Of a stretch of 64,000 nucleotides of DNA, positions 1 through 7,250 are shown one piece after another. The position numbers were made by a program, and so were the translations under genes. The notes beneath the pieces are model-generated. The model saw nothing but the letters and a program-made list of their open reading frames with translations, searched no databases and had not been told where the DNA came from. Within the stretch, counting starts at the first letter, position 1, and every line of letters begins with the position of its first letter. Origin of the DNA: Amycolatopsis solani (lineage in GTDB: Bacteria > Actinomycetota > Actinomycetes > Mycobacteriales > Pseudonocardiaceae); the NCBI RefSeq assembly GCF_033441515.1, contig NZ_JAWQJT010000001.1:3658001-3722000 (forward strand), written 5' to 3'.

Positions 1-207
1 CGGATCGGGCTGCTCGTGGTCCGGTCGGATTGCCAGCGTCGCGGAATCGGGCGGGCGTTGTCGACCTTCGTGCTGGATTTCCTGTGGGGTAAGGGAGTCT
101 CGTCGGTTTCTTTCGAGGTCGATTCGACCAACGCGGCGGCGATGGCGTTGGCTGACGGTGCCGGGGCACGCCGAGTGGGCAGCACCGTCGAACTGGTGGT
201 GCGCTGA
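1..207 (+). CDS. GNAT-family N-acetyltransferase, C-terminal part (cut by window start)
   Basis: The frame is open from base 1, so the start lies outside the window; 68 codons remain. The segment QRRGIGRAL, preceded by hydrophobic LLVV, matches motif A of Gcn5-related N-acetyltransferases, the loop that binds the pyrophosphate of acetyl-CoA. The strand that follows ([18 protein letters not shown]) fits motif B. The acceptor substrate cannot be told from this part. The stop codon shares one base with the start of the IF-1 gene, so the two are probably cotranscribed. Confidence 0.8.
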   Translation, partial: RIGLLVVRSDCQRRGIGRALSTFVLDFLWGKGVSSVSFEVDSTNAAAMALADGAGARRVGSTVELVVR

Positions 208-428
208 TGGGCGGCAAGGGAGGGATTGAGGTCGAGGGCACGGTGCTGGAGTGCCTTCGGGACGCGACTTTCCGCGTGGAGCTGGAGAACGGGCACAAGG
301 TGCTCGCGCACATCAGCGGGAAGATCCGGAAGAACTACATCAAGATCCTGCCGTTCGACCGGGTGCTGGTGGAGCTGAGCCCTTATGACCTGAACCGCGG
401 GCGGATCCTGTTCAGGTACCGGAATTGA
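207..428 (+). CDS. infA: Translation initiation factor IF-1, probably a second paralogue
   Basis: The 73-residue product is one S1/OB-fold domain with the IF-1 signatures [25 protein letters not shown] and [18 protein letters not shown]-1 binds the ribosomal A site during initiation. The length is normal for the family. Actinobacteria keep the housekeeping infA next to rpmJ and rpsM; here it follows a GNAT gene with a one-base overlap and has no ribosomal neighbours. The N-terminus (MGGKGG) and residues such as [10 protein letters not shown] differ from the usual actinobacterial form (remembered as MAKKDGAIEVEG...), which suggests an extra copy. The family is certain; paralogue status is inference. 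Confidence 0.93.
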   Translation: MGGKGGIEVEGTVLECLRDATFRVELENGHKVLAHISGKIRKNYIKILPFDRVLVELSPYDLNRGRILFRYRN

Positions 429-434
429 GCCGCC

Positions 435-464
435 GCCGTCGCCGGGCTCCGGCCTGGCGACGGC
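435..464. terminator. Hairpin between convergent genes (infA and 479-676)
   Basis: GCCGTCGCC pairs with GGCGACGGC, and the stem extends inward to about 13 pairs with one G-U around a TCCG tetraloop. It starts 6 bases after the infA stop and could serve both convergent genes. No U-tract follows. Confidence 0.6.
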
Positions 465-478
465 GCCACCGGGCTGGT

Positions 479-676
479 TCAGTGCATCCCTTCGACGACG
501 CTCACGATGTGCTGGGGGTTGATCGTCCGCGGATTGCCGGGCTGCTTGAAACCCATCGGGAGGGTGATCAGCCCGTCGGTCTTGAGCGCGTTGTCCACCA
601 GCTGCACGAGCTTGCGGAACTCGACGAGCACGCGGTAGGTGGTCCCGTTCGTCATTTCGACCTGGTTGAACGACAT
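479..676 (-). CDS. Small conserved-type hypothetical protein (65 aa)
   Basis: I do not recognise this family. It encodes 65 residues beginning MSFNQVEMTNGTTYRVLVEF and ending IVSVVEGMH. The ATG at 676 has a strong ribosome binding site (GAGGAAAGG) upstream, and codon use is typical of the neighbours, so it is likely a real gene. The composition is mixed alpha/beta with no signal peptide, membrane segment or cysteine. The alternating hydrophobic strands and NPQHIVSVVE could form a small beta-barrel, but this is speculation. It is monocistronic and converges on infA. Confidence 0.7.
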   Translation of the reverse strand: MSFNQVEMTNGTTYRVLVEFRKLVQLVDNALKTDGLITLPMGFKQPGNPRTINPQHIVSVVEGMH

Positions 677-776
677 CGTCCGGCCCTTTCCTCGGTGATT
701 CGACCGGACTAGGTCGGGTGCCGCGGATGCGTTGTTACAGAACGTCGTTCAAGCCGACGCGGAATCGATCCCGGCG

Positions 777-1238
777 TCAGTATTCGTTCTTGATCACGAA
801 GTAAGACCCCCGGATGGTTCCGGCCAGCTTCGACTTCTGCCGCGCGAACTTGAACGACTCCAGCTCCGAAGGCACCTCCATCCCCTCCGAAAGCTTGAAC
901 CCCACCGCCCGCTTCCCGGACTCCTCGAGCGTGTACATCACGTTGATCGACAGCCCGCTCTCGTAGAACACGTACGCCATCCGGATCCCGTCGACCTCGA
1001 ACTCGGTCGCCTCGAGAGCCGGGGACGAAACGACGATCCCGCGTTCCTCCGACAGGATCCGGTGCACCCACTCGACCGTCGAGGGCACCTCGCTCGCGGG
1101 GTCCACCGTGAACACGTGGTCGTACTTGTTCTTGAAGTACCGGGCCTCGTTCGCGCGCAGGCCGGCGAGGGCGTCCGCGACCGGGGAGGACTCCAGGCCG
1201 GTGGTCGATACGGTGCCGAAGTCGACGGTGTGGGGCAT
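777..1238 (-). CDS. Hypothetical protein (153 aa), probably cytoplasmic
   Basis: I do not recognise this family. I chose the ATG at 1238 because GGAGG precedes it at a proper distance; an in-frame extension upstream has atypical Pro/Arg/Gly-rich composition. The 153-residue product has an N-terminal helix (VADALAGLRANEARYFKNKY), then alternating strands (EFEVDGIRMAYVFYESGLSINVMYTL), and ends TIRGSYFVIKNEY. There is no signal peptide or membrane helix. It is a single gene, upstream on the minus strand of the small protein at 479-676 but separated from it by 100 bases. Confidence 0.65.
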   Translation of the reverse strand: MPHTVDFGTVSTTGLESSPVADALAGLRANEARYFKNKYDHVFTVDPASEVPSTVEWVHRILSEERGIVVSSPALEATEFEVDGIRMAYVFYESGLSINVMYTLEESGKRAVGFKLSEGMEVPSELESFKFARQKSKLAGTIRGSYFVIKNEY

Positions 1239-1291
1239 GGCGGGATCCTCCAAGTCTCGGTGTGACGAAGGTAGACCACGACGCAAGCCGG

Positions 1292-1954
1292 TCACGCCGG
1301 CAGCGTGCGCCGCAAGAACTCCGTGGTCAGGGTCCATGCCCGGGCGGCTGCCTCCGGGTGGTGGAACATCGGGGCCACGTGGTTGTGGAACGCGTGGCCG
1401 GCCTCCTCCTGCACGTGGATCTCCGCGCCCGGGTGCGCAGCCACCGCGGACTCCACGACAGCCACGTCCGCGCGCGGGATGTACGGGTCCTTCCCGCCGA
1501 AGTGGAACTGGATCGGGCACGTCACCCGGGAAAGCTCGCCGATCGACGCTGCCACCGTCGAGCCGTAGAACGACACCGCCGTGTCCGGGGCGCCTTCGGC
1601 CGCGGCCGCGAACGCCAGTGACCCGCCCAGGCAGAAGCCCAGCACGCCGACGCCGCCGGTCACCGTCGGCAGCGCACGCAGGTGGGCCACCGTCTCCAGC
1701 ACGTCCGCCAGGCCCAGCTCCGGGTCGAACGACGCGGCCACCTCCATCGACGCCGCGACGCCCGCCTCGTCGTGCGTCGACGACCAGCCCGGGGCGATCC
1801 TGCGGAACAGCTCCGGGATCGCCACCACGTAACCCGCCGCCGCCAGGTCCGCGGCCACCGAGCGCAGGTAGTCGTCCAAGCCGAAGATCTCCTGGATCAG
1901 CACCAGGCCGGGGCCGCGGCCGGACGGGGGGTGCCAGATCGGGAGGTCGGTCAT
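1292..1954 (-). CDS. Dienelactone hydrolase family protein
   Basis: The 220-residue alpha/beta hydrolase has the dienelactone hydrolase hallmarks: EIFGLDDYLRSVA near the N-terminus, the nucleophile elbow GFCLGG with Cys in place of Ser, Asp in GGKDPYIP, and His in AGHAFHN. These form the Cys-Asp-His triad. Family members open lactones such as dienelactone in chlorocatechol degradation, but many act on unknown esters, and no aromatic ring-cleavage genes lie nearby. Its start overlaps the stop of the arginase-fold gene by 4 bases (ATGA), so the two are one transcript. Confidence 0.88.
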   Translation of the reverse strand: MTDLPIWHPPSGRGPGLVLIQEIFGLDDYLRSVAADLAAAGYVVAIPELFRRIAPGWSSTHDEAGVAASMEVAASFDPELGLADVLETVAHLRALPTVTGGVGVLGFCLGGSLAFAAAAEGAPDTAVSFYGSTVAASIGELSRVTCPIQFHFGGKDPYIPRADVAVVESAVAAHPGAEIHVQEEAGHAFHNHVAPMFHHPEAAARAWTLTTEFLRRTLPA

Positions 1955-2811
1955 CGCAGCGTCCTTTCCAGGATGTCGGCGACCAGCGCGGCCTGGTGGC
2001 CGTCCGGGTCGAGGTCGGGGTCGAACACAGTCAGCTCGAATCCCGCCGCGCCCGGCAGGGCCAGCAGGTCGCGCAGTACCGAAACCAGTGCCGCGGGATC
2101 CAGGCCGCCGGGGTCGGGACTGTCCACTGCGGACACGTGCGCCGGGTCGAGGACGTCGATGTCCACGTGGACCCAGAAACCGTCGAGGCCCGCGAACGCC
2201 GACTCCACCGAGACGCCGGACGCCATGATCGTCTCCGACGTCACGTGGGCGATGCCCGCCGCCGCGAGCTGGGCGGACTCGGCGGAGCGCACGCCCAGCA
2301 CCAGGACGTCTTCGTCGCGGACGTACGGCCGGAGCCCGTCGATGTCGGCGAGATCGTCGGCGCCGCGGCCGGTCATGATCGCCAGGTCTTCGCCCGCCGC
2401 CGCGCCGACGTGCTCGGCCGCGGGCAGGTGGCGGAAGTCGTCGTGGCCGTCGAGGTAGGCGATGCCGTAGCGGCCGGACCGCCGCAGCGCCAGCATCGCG
2501 CCCAGCGAGATCGAGCAGTCGCCGCCCAGCACCACCGGGAAGCCGCCGCCGGCGCGCACCGACGCGATGCGCGTCGCGAGCGCGCGCGTGTAGGACGCGA
2601 TCGCCGCCGCGTTGCGGACGCCGTCGCCCGGCTGCCAGGTGCCCACGTACCGCCCCGGCGTCACGACGCCGCCGTCCGACGCGCCCAGGCGTCGCAGGAT
2701 GCCCAGGTCACGCAGCACGCCGGGCGTCTTGTAGCAGCCGGGCACCGCGCCTTCGGACGGCGGCCGGAGGCCCAGGTTGGACGGAGCGTCGAGCAGCACC
2801 AAGTTCCCCAC
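1951..2811 (-). CDS. Arginase/agmatinase/formiminoglutamase (ureohydrolase) family protein
   Basis: The 286-residue product has the ureohydrolase metal motifs in order: [13 protein letters not shown] and DIDVLDP. These bind the binuclear Mn centre that cleaves guanidino groups. In classical arginases the first motif is GGDHS; here Cys replaces the His ligand, and the second is DGHDD rather than DAHxD, so substrate and metal use may differ from arginase. The start is GTG at 2811. The gene is first in an operon with the dienelactone hydrolase and is divergent from the TrpB2 gene across 65 bases. The substrate is unknown. Confidence 0.85.
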   Translation of the reverse strand: MGNLVLLDAPSNLGLRPPSEGAVPGCYKTPGVLRDLGILRRLGASDGGVVTPGRYVGTWQPGDGVRNAAAIASYTRALATRIASVRAGGGFPVVLGGDCSISLGAMLALRRSGRYGIAYLDGHDDFRHLPAAEHVGAAAGEDLAIMTGRGADDLADIDGLRPYVRDEDVLVLGVRSAESAQLAAAGIAHVTSETIMASGVSVESAFAGLDGFWVHVDIDVLDPAHVSAVDSPDPGGLDPAALVSVLRDLLALPGAAGFELTVFDPDLDPDGHQAALVADILERTLR

Positions 2812-2876
2812 CGGGTCACCGTACTGGCTCCGCGGGCGGTCGCGACCTAAGTTGGGAGGCCGACCTAGGAGGCGCG

Positions 2877-4229
2877 ATGGCCGAACGCACCAAGTACATC
2901 CTGGACGAAAACGATCTCCCGACGCAGTGGTACAACGTCATCCCCGACCTGCCCGAGCCGCCACCGCCGCCGCTGCACCCCGGCACCCGCGAGCCGGTCG
3001 GGCCGGACGACCTCGCGCCGCTCTTCCCGCAGGCGCTGATCGCCCAGGAAGTGACGACCGATCGCTATGTCGACATCCCGGAGGAGGTCCGGGAGGTCTA
3101 CCGGCTCTGGCGCCCGTCGCCGCTGTTCCGCGCGCGACGGCTGGAGAAGGCGCTCGGCACCCCGGCGCGGATCTACTACAAGTACGAAGGCGTCAGCCCG
3201 GTCGGCTCGCACAAACCGAACACCGCGGTGCCGCAGGCGTTCTACAACGCGCAGGAGGGCGTCACCCGGCTGACCACCGAGACCGGCGCCGGCCAGTGGG
3301 GGAGCGCCCTCGCCTTCGCCTGCGCGCAGTACGGCATCCAGTGCGAGGTCTGGCAGGTCCGGGCGTCCTACGACCAGAAGCCCTACCGCAAGCTGATGAT
3401 GGAGACGTTCGGCGCGACCGTCCACCCCAGCCCGTCCGAGCTGACCGAGTCCGGCAAGGCCATCCTCGCCGAGCACCCGGACTCGACCGGCAGCCTCGGC
3501 ATCGCGATCAGCGAGGCCGTCGAGCAGGCCGCGCAGGACCCGGGTACGCGGTACGCGCTGGGCAGCGTCCTCAACCACGTGCTGCTGCACCAGACGATCA
3601 TCGGCGAAGAAGCGCTGAAGCAGTTCGAGCTGGCCGGCGATACGCCCGACGTGCTCGTCGGCTGCACCGGCGGCGGCTCGAACTTCGGCGGGCTCGCCTT
3701 CCCGTTCCTGCGCGAGAAACTGGCCGGCCGGATGGACCCGGTGATCCGCGCGGTCGAGCCGGCCGCGTGCCCGACGCTGACGCGCGGCAAGTACGCCTAC
3801 GACTTCGGCGACACGGCCGGCCTCACGCCGCTGCTCAAGATGCACACGCTCGGCCACGACTTCATCCCGGACCCGATCCACGCGGGCGGCCTGCGCTACC
3901 ACGGGATGTCGCCGCTGATCTCGCACATCTACGAGCTGGGCCTGATCGAGGCGATCGCGATCGGCCAGCAGGAGTGCTTCGCGGCCGGCGTGCGGTTCGC
4001 GCGGTCCGAAGGGATCATCCCGGCGCCGGAGCCGACGCACGCGCTCGCGGCGTGCATCCAGGAAGCTCTGCGGTGCAAGGAAACCGGTGAGGAGAAGGTC
4101 ATCCTCACGGCGTTGTGCGGGCACGCGCACCTGGACCTGCCCGCGTACGGCGCTTACCTCGCCGGGGACATGGTGGACAACGAGCTCCCGGACTCGGCGC
4201 TCGAAGCGTCGCTGGCCACGCTGCCGTAG
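2877..4229 (+). CDS. trpB2: TrpB2-type tryptophan synthase beta-like PLP enzyme
   Basis: The 450-residue fold-type II PLP enzyme is longer than TrpB1 (about 400), as is usual for TrpB2. The PLP lysine is Lys113 in GSHKPNTA, the substrate loop is TETGAGQWG (about 134-142), and the phosphate-binding glycine loop is [10 protein letters not shown] (about 263-272). TrpB2 enzymes can make tryptophan from indole and serine, and some use O-phosphoserine; they usually work without TrpA. No trpA or other trp gene is adjacent, so an indole-salvage or another beta-replacement role is possible. AGGAGG at 2867-2872 supports the ATG at 2877. It ends 4 bases before the convergent GGDEF gene. Confidence 0.92.
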   Translation: MAERTKYILDENDLPTQWYNVIPDLPEPPPPPLHPGTREPVGPDDLAPLFPQALIAQEVTTDRYVDIPEEVREVYRLWRPSPLFRARRLEKALGTPARIYYKYEGVSPVGSHKPNTAVPQAFYNAQEGVTRLTTETGAGQWGSALAFACAQYGIQCEVWQVRASYDQKPYRKLMMETFGATVHPSPSELTESGKAILAEHPDSTGSLGIAISEAVEQAAQDPGTRYALGSVLNHVLLHQTIIGEEALKQFELAGDTPDVLVGCTGGGSNFGGLAFPFLREKLAGRMDPVIRAVEPAACPTLTRGKYAYDFGDTAGLTPLLKMHTLGHDFIPDPIHAGGLRYHGMSPLISHIYELGLIEAIAIGQQECFAAGVRFARSEGIIPAPEPTHALAACIQEALRCKETGEEKVILTALCGHAHLDLPAYGAYLAGDMVDNELPDSALEASLATLP

Positions 4230-4233
4230 GGCT

Positions 4234-5580
4234 TCACAGCACGTCGGGGATTTCGGGACGGGTGAGTTCGCTGCGCGCCTCCGCCAGCACCACCCGATCC
4301 CGCCCCGACGCCTTCGCCTCGAACACCGCGTCGTCCGCGGCCTGCAGCAGGATCGTGTAGTCCGTGGCCGTTTCCGGGTAGACCGCCGCCCCGATGGAGG
4401 CCGTCAGGCCGGTGATCACCTCGGGTTTGCCCGGGCGGATCACCGGGACCGCGACCTCGATGCGCGCGATCGCCGTCCGGATGCGGTCGGCGATGGCCGC
4501 TATCTCCGCGCTCGTCGTGCCCGGGAGGAGGACGACGAACTCGTCGCCGCCGAAGCGGCCCACGTAGTCGCCGCCGCGGACGGAGCCCTGGATCGCTGCC
4601 GCTATCGCGCGGAGGACCTCGTCGCCGGCCAGGTGGCCGTTGCCGTCGTCGATGGCCTTGAAGTGGTCGATGTCGATCATCAGGACGCCCGCCGTGGAGG
4701 ACAGCTCCGCCGCGCGGGCCAGCTCGTTGCGGGCCAGCTGGACCCAGAACTCCGGCGCCAGCAACGCGGTCTTCGAGTCGGTGCGCGCGGCCGCCTGGAA
4801 CTGCGGGAGCAGCAGCCCGACGTGCAGCGCCACCGGCGTCACCATGAGCACCGGCAGCAGCCACGGCCGGACCGTCATCACCAGCGCGATGCCGCAGCCG
4901 ACGCCGACCGCGGCCAGCACGATCAGCACGTCGGACGGGTTGCCGAACGCCTGCCGCGGCGGCTTGCCCGGGTTGCTCATCAGGATCGCGAGGATCACCA
5001 GCACGTAGTTGAGCCCGAAGTACACGAGTCCGGACGCCAGCAGCGCCGTCATGCCGCCGAAGCCGTCCAAATAGGGGACGTACGGCGCGAGGTGCCCGGT
5101 GCCCACCCAAAGGACGGCGCCCGCGGCGAAACACGCGAGGATGACGGTGGCCCCGGAAAACACTTTCCGGTGAATCACGCCGCGTCGCTGGTAAACGCGG
5201 ACCCACGAATGGACGTAGCTGACCACGATGACGAGGGTGGCCAGCGGCGGGGGCAGCAGGAGCAGCCCGGCGAAGATCCAGATCGACTGGAGGTGCATGT
5301 GCGGCCGGCCGTCGGCGGCCAGCTCGCGGATGCGCTCGATGCGTTGCGCCGCTTCGAGGTGCACGATCTCACCGGCGAGGATCAGTCCACACCAGAGCAT
5401 CGACTGGGCGGTGATCGGCACCAGCGCGGCGGTCGCGGCGACCGCGATCAGCGCCAGCGCGTCGACGACGAGGACGTAGCCGAACACCGGAGTGGCCAGC
5501 TTCCACATCGCCCACGTACGGAGACCCGATCGTGGACGTTCTGAGCTGGGCTTTCGCCCTTGGGACCCGGACAATCCCAC
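4234..5580 (-). CDS. Membrane-bound diguanylate cyclase (GGDEF domain)
   Basis: The first ~260 of 448 residues hold about six or more hydrophobic segments (around 32-56, 61-72, 100-122, 143-160, 178-202, 217-258), an integral-membrane sensor. The C-terminal ~180 residues are a GGDEF domain: DIDHFKAIDD metal site, RFGGDEFVVLLPG with the intact GGDEF catalytic motif at 344-348, and an RGGD inhibitory I-site at 335-338, five residues upstream. An active cyclase with c-di-GMP feedback control is therefore expected. No EAL domain is present. The GTG start at 5580 has GAGGGG upstream. It is divergent from the PTDWT-repeat peptide. Confidence 0.93.
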   Translation of the reverse strand: MGLSGSQGRKPSSERPRSGLRTWAMWKLATPVFGYVLVVDALALIAVAATAALVPITAQSMLWCGLILAGEIVHLEAAQRIERIRELAADGRPHMHLQSIWIFAGLLLLPPPLATLVIVVSYVHSWVRVYQRRGVIHRKVFSGATVILACFAAGAVLWVGTGHLAPYVPYLDGFGGMTALLASGLVYFGLNYVLVILAILMSNPGKPPRQAFGNPSDVLIVLAAVGVGCGIALVMTVRPWLLPVLMVTPVALHVGLLLPQFQAAARTDSKTALLAPEFWVQLARNELARAAELSSTAGVLMIDIDHFKAIDDGNGHLAGDEVLRAIAAAIQGSVRGGDYVGRFGGDEFVVLLPGTTSAEIAAIADRIRTAIARIEVAVPVIRPGKPEVITGLTASIGAAVYPETATDYTILLQAADDAVFEAKASGRDRVVLAEARSELTRPEIPDVL

Positions 5581-5718
5581 GAAACGCCCCTCTTCTCAGG
5601 ACGGAACTCTTCGCGGAAATCGTCACTGTAATCGAATGAACGCGGTGTGTCACTAGGCCGGTCAGGCTACCGTCCGGTTACGCACCGTGCAAGATCCCTC
5701 ACGAACAGGAGAGAAACC

Positions 5719-5976
5719 ATGTCGCACTTCCTGCCTTCGAACAACATCGTCCCGTCCCGCCGCCGCGCGCAGCGGCCGACCGACTGGACGCGGCAGCTCC
5801 CCACCGACTGGACCCGCGCGATCCCGACCGACTGGACCCCGCGGCAGCTGCCGACCGACTGGACCGCGCGCGAACTGCCCACCGACTGGACCGTCCGCGA
5901 GCTCCCGACGGATTGGACCCGCCCCGGCGTCTCGTCACCGCTGCCGGAGTGCCCCACCGACTGGACGCGGCCCTGA
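5719..5976 (+). CDS. PTDWT heptarepeat peptide, function unknown (candidate repeat precursor peptide)
   Basis: I do not recognise this family. The 85-residue product has a short basic leader (residues 1-19, including SRRRAQR) followed by seven exact PTDWT pentamers beginning at residues 20, 28, 36, 45, 54, 63 and 79. Linkers are RQL, RAI, PRQL, AREL, VREL, then RPGVSSPLPEC, and the last repeat ends RP-stop. The only cysteine is residue 78. AGGAG sits just upstream of the ATG at 5719. Every nucleotide difference among the seven 15-base repeats is a silent third-position change, so selection is on the protein in this frame. There is no signal peptide or membrane segment. It could be a multi-core ribosomal peptide precursor or a linear-motif scaffold; no obvious modifying enzyme is adjacent. 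Confidence 0.85.
   Translation: MSHFLPSNNIVPSRRRAQRPTDWTRQLPTDWTRAIPTDWTPRQLPTDWTARELPTDWTVRELPTDWTRPGVSSPLPECPTDWTRP
5776..5973 (+). repeat. Seven in-frame 15-bp repeats encoding PTDWT
   Basis: The repeats start at 5776, 5800, 5824, 5851, 5878, 5905 and 5953. The consensus is CCSACCGACTGGACS; changes occur only at third codon positions (CCG/CCC, ACC/ACG, GAC/GAT). The spacing is 24, 24, 27, 27, 27 and then 48 bases. Confidence 0.95.
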
Positions 5977-5982
5977 GCCGTA

Positions 5983-6017
5983 CCCCGGTGACCGGCTGAT
6001 CGAGCCGGTCACCGGGG
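5983..6017. terminator. Strong bidirectional hairpin between repeat peptide and MFS gene
   Basis: A perfect 15-bp inverted repeat (CCCCGGTGACCGGCT and its complement) encloses a 5-base loop. It starts 7 bases after the peptide stop and its right arm overlaps the last codons of the convergent MFS gene (stop at 6009-6011). No U-run follows. Confidence 0.8.
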
Positions 6018-7199
6018 AGCCCGGTGCCACAGCCGGGCCGCACCCAGTGCCGCCACCACGCCGATCGCGCCCGCGCCGGCGACGACTCCGTGCGGTGCCG
6101 CGTGTTCCGCCGCGACCCCGGCCAGCACCACGCCCAGTCCCTGCGACACCCGCAACGCCGTCAGCGCGAAACCGAACGCCTGCGCGCGCTGGGCGTCCGG
6201 GGTCAGCTGGACGAACGTCGTGTTCGCGATCAGGTTGTACGAACTGGCCACCCCGGACAGCGTCAGCAGCACGAGCGTGCCCTCGAGGTCCGGCCGCAGC
6301 GCGCAGCCGAGCAGGGCCGCGCACGCGAGCACCGCCAGCGGCCCGAGCAAGCGGGCTCGCCGGGGCGGCGGGATCCGCGACACCGCCGCCATCCCGAGCA
6401 CGTTCCCCAGCGCGTACGCCCCGAGCAGCAGCCCGACCACCACCGCGCCGCCCCCGAGTTCGGCGGCGTAGGGCGCGGCGATCGCCTCGCCCGCGATGTA
6501 GGTCCCCGACACGCACCCCAGCGCCACCAGCGCGAGCCGCCGCCGGTCGCCGACCACGACCGTCCAACCCGCCCGGACGTGCCGCCACCAGTGGACGCCG
6601 GAGGATGCGCGGGGCGGGCGGGCGTGGACGCCGGCGCTCAGGAACAGCGCCGAAGCCGCAAAGCTCGCCGCGTCGGCCAGCAGCGCTCCGCTGGTGCCGA
6701 CGGCCGCCACGAGCAGCCCTCCCAGCGCGAAGCCCGCGACCTGGCCCGCCTGCACCAGCATCATCAGCAAACCCATGCCGGGCACGAAGTTCTCGCCGGG
6801 CAGCACCTGCGGCAGCAGCGCCGCGCGCGCCGAATTCCAGGCCGGGTTGACCAGCTGGACGCCGACCAGCAGCGCCGCCACCGACGGCAGCGGGAGGCCG
6901 GGCACCGCCATCACGGCCACCGCGACCGCGCGCAGGACGTCCGCCGCGACCATCACCGTGCGCGGCGGGTACCGGTCGGCCAGCCCGGACAGCAGCGGCC
7001 CGCCCACGAGGTCCGGCAGGAACGTCAGCGCGTACGTCAGCGCGGCCCAGCCCGGCGAGTTCGTGCGGTCGTACACCAGGATCGACAGGGCGACGCGCGC
7101 CAGCTGGTCACCGGTGACCGAGACCAGCTGGGCGGAGAACAGCGCCCGGAACTCGGTCACGCCGAGGACGTCCCGGAACCCGACCGCGCGTGCCGCCAT
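6009..7199 (-). CDS. Major facilitator superfamily transporter (12-TM exporter type)
   Basis: The ~396-residue protein is mostly membrane helices. SAQLVSVTGDQLARVALSILVYDRT in helix 1 and the loop LADRYPPRTVM between helices 2 and 3 match the DHA/EntS-like MFS_3 group, which exports drugs, siderophores or peptides. I take the ATG at 7199; a GTG two codons upstream is possible. No clear ribosome binding site is seen. It converges on the PTDWT-repeat peptide with a shared terminator, so the two are not cotranscribed. A role in exporting that peptide is only a guess from position. Confidence 0.85.
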   Translation of the reverse strand: MAARAVGFRDVLGVTEFRALFSAQLVSVTGDQLARVALSILVYDRTNSPGWAALTYALTFLPDLVGGPLLSGLADRYPPRTVMVAADVLRAVAVAVMAVPGLPLPSVAALLVGVQLVNPAWNSARAALLPQVLPGENFVPGMGLLMMLVQAGQVAGFALGGLLVAAVGTSGALLADAASFAASALFLSAGVHARPPRASSGVHWWRHVRAGWTVVVGDRRRLALVALGCVSGTYIAGEAIAAPYAAELGGGAVVVGLLLGAYALGNVLGMAAVSRIPPPRRARLLGPLAVLACAALLGCALRPDLEGTLVLLTLSGVASSYNLIANTTFVQLTPDAQRAQAFGFALTALRVSQGLGVVLAGVAAEHAAPHGVVAGAGAIGVVAALGAARLWHRAPR

Positions 7200-7250
7200 G
7201 AGCACTCAGGGTACCCGCGCGGACGCCCAGCGTGAACGTCCGTTAGGTGG

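Noticed and set aside
5667..5957. Minus-strand frame with QSVG repeats opposite the PTDWT gene
   Set aside because: The repetition mirrors the plus-strand repeats. Silent variation holds only in the plus frame, and there is no ribosome binding site for the minus frame.
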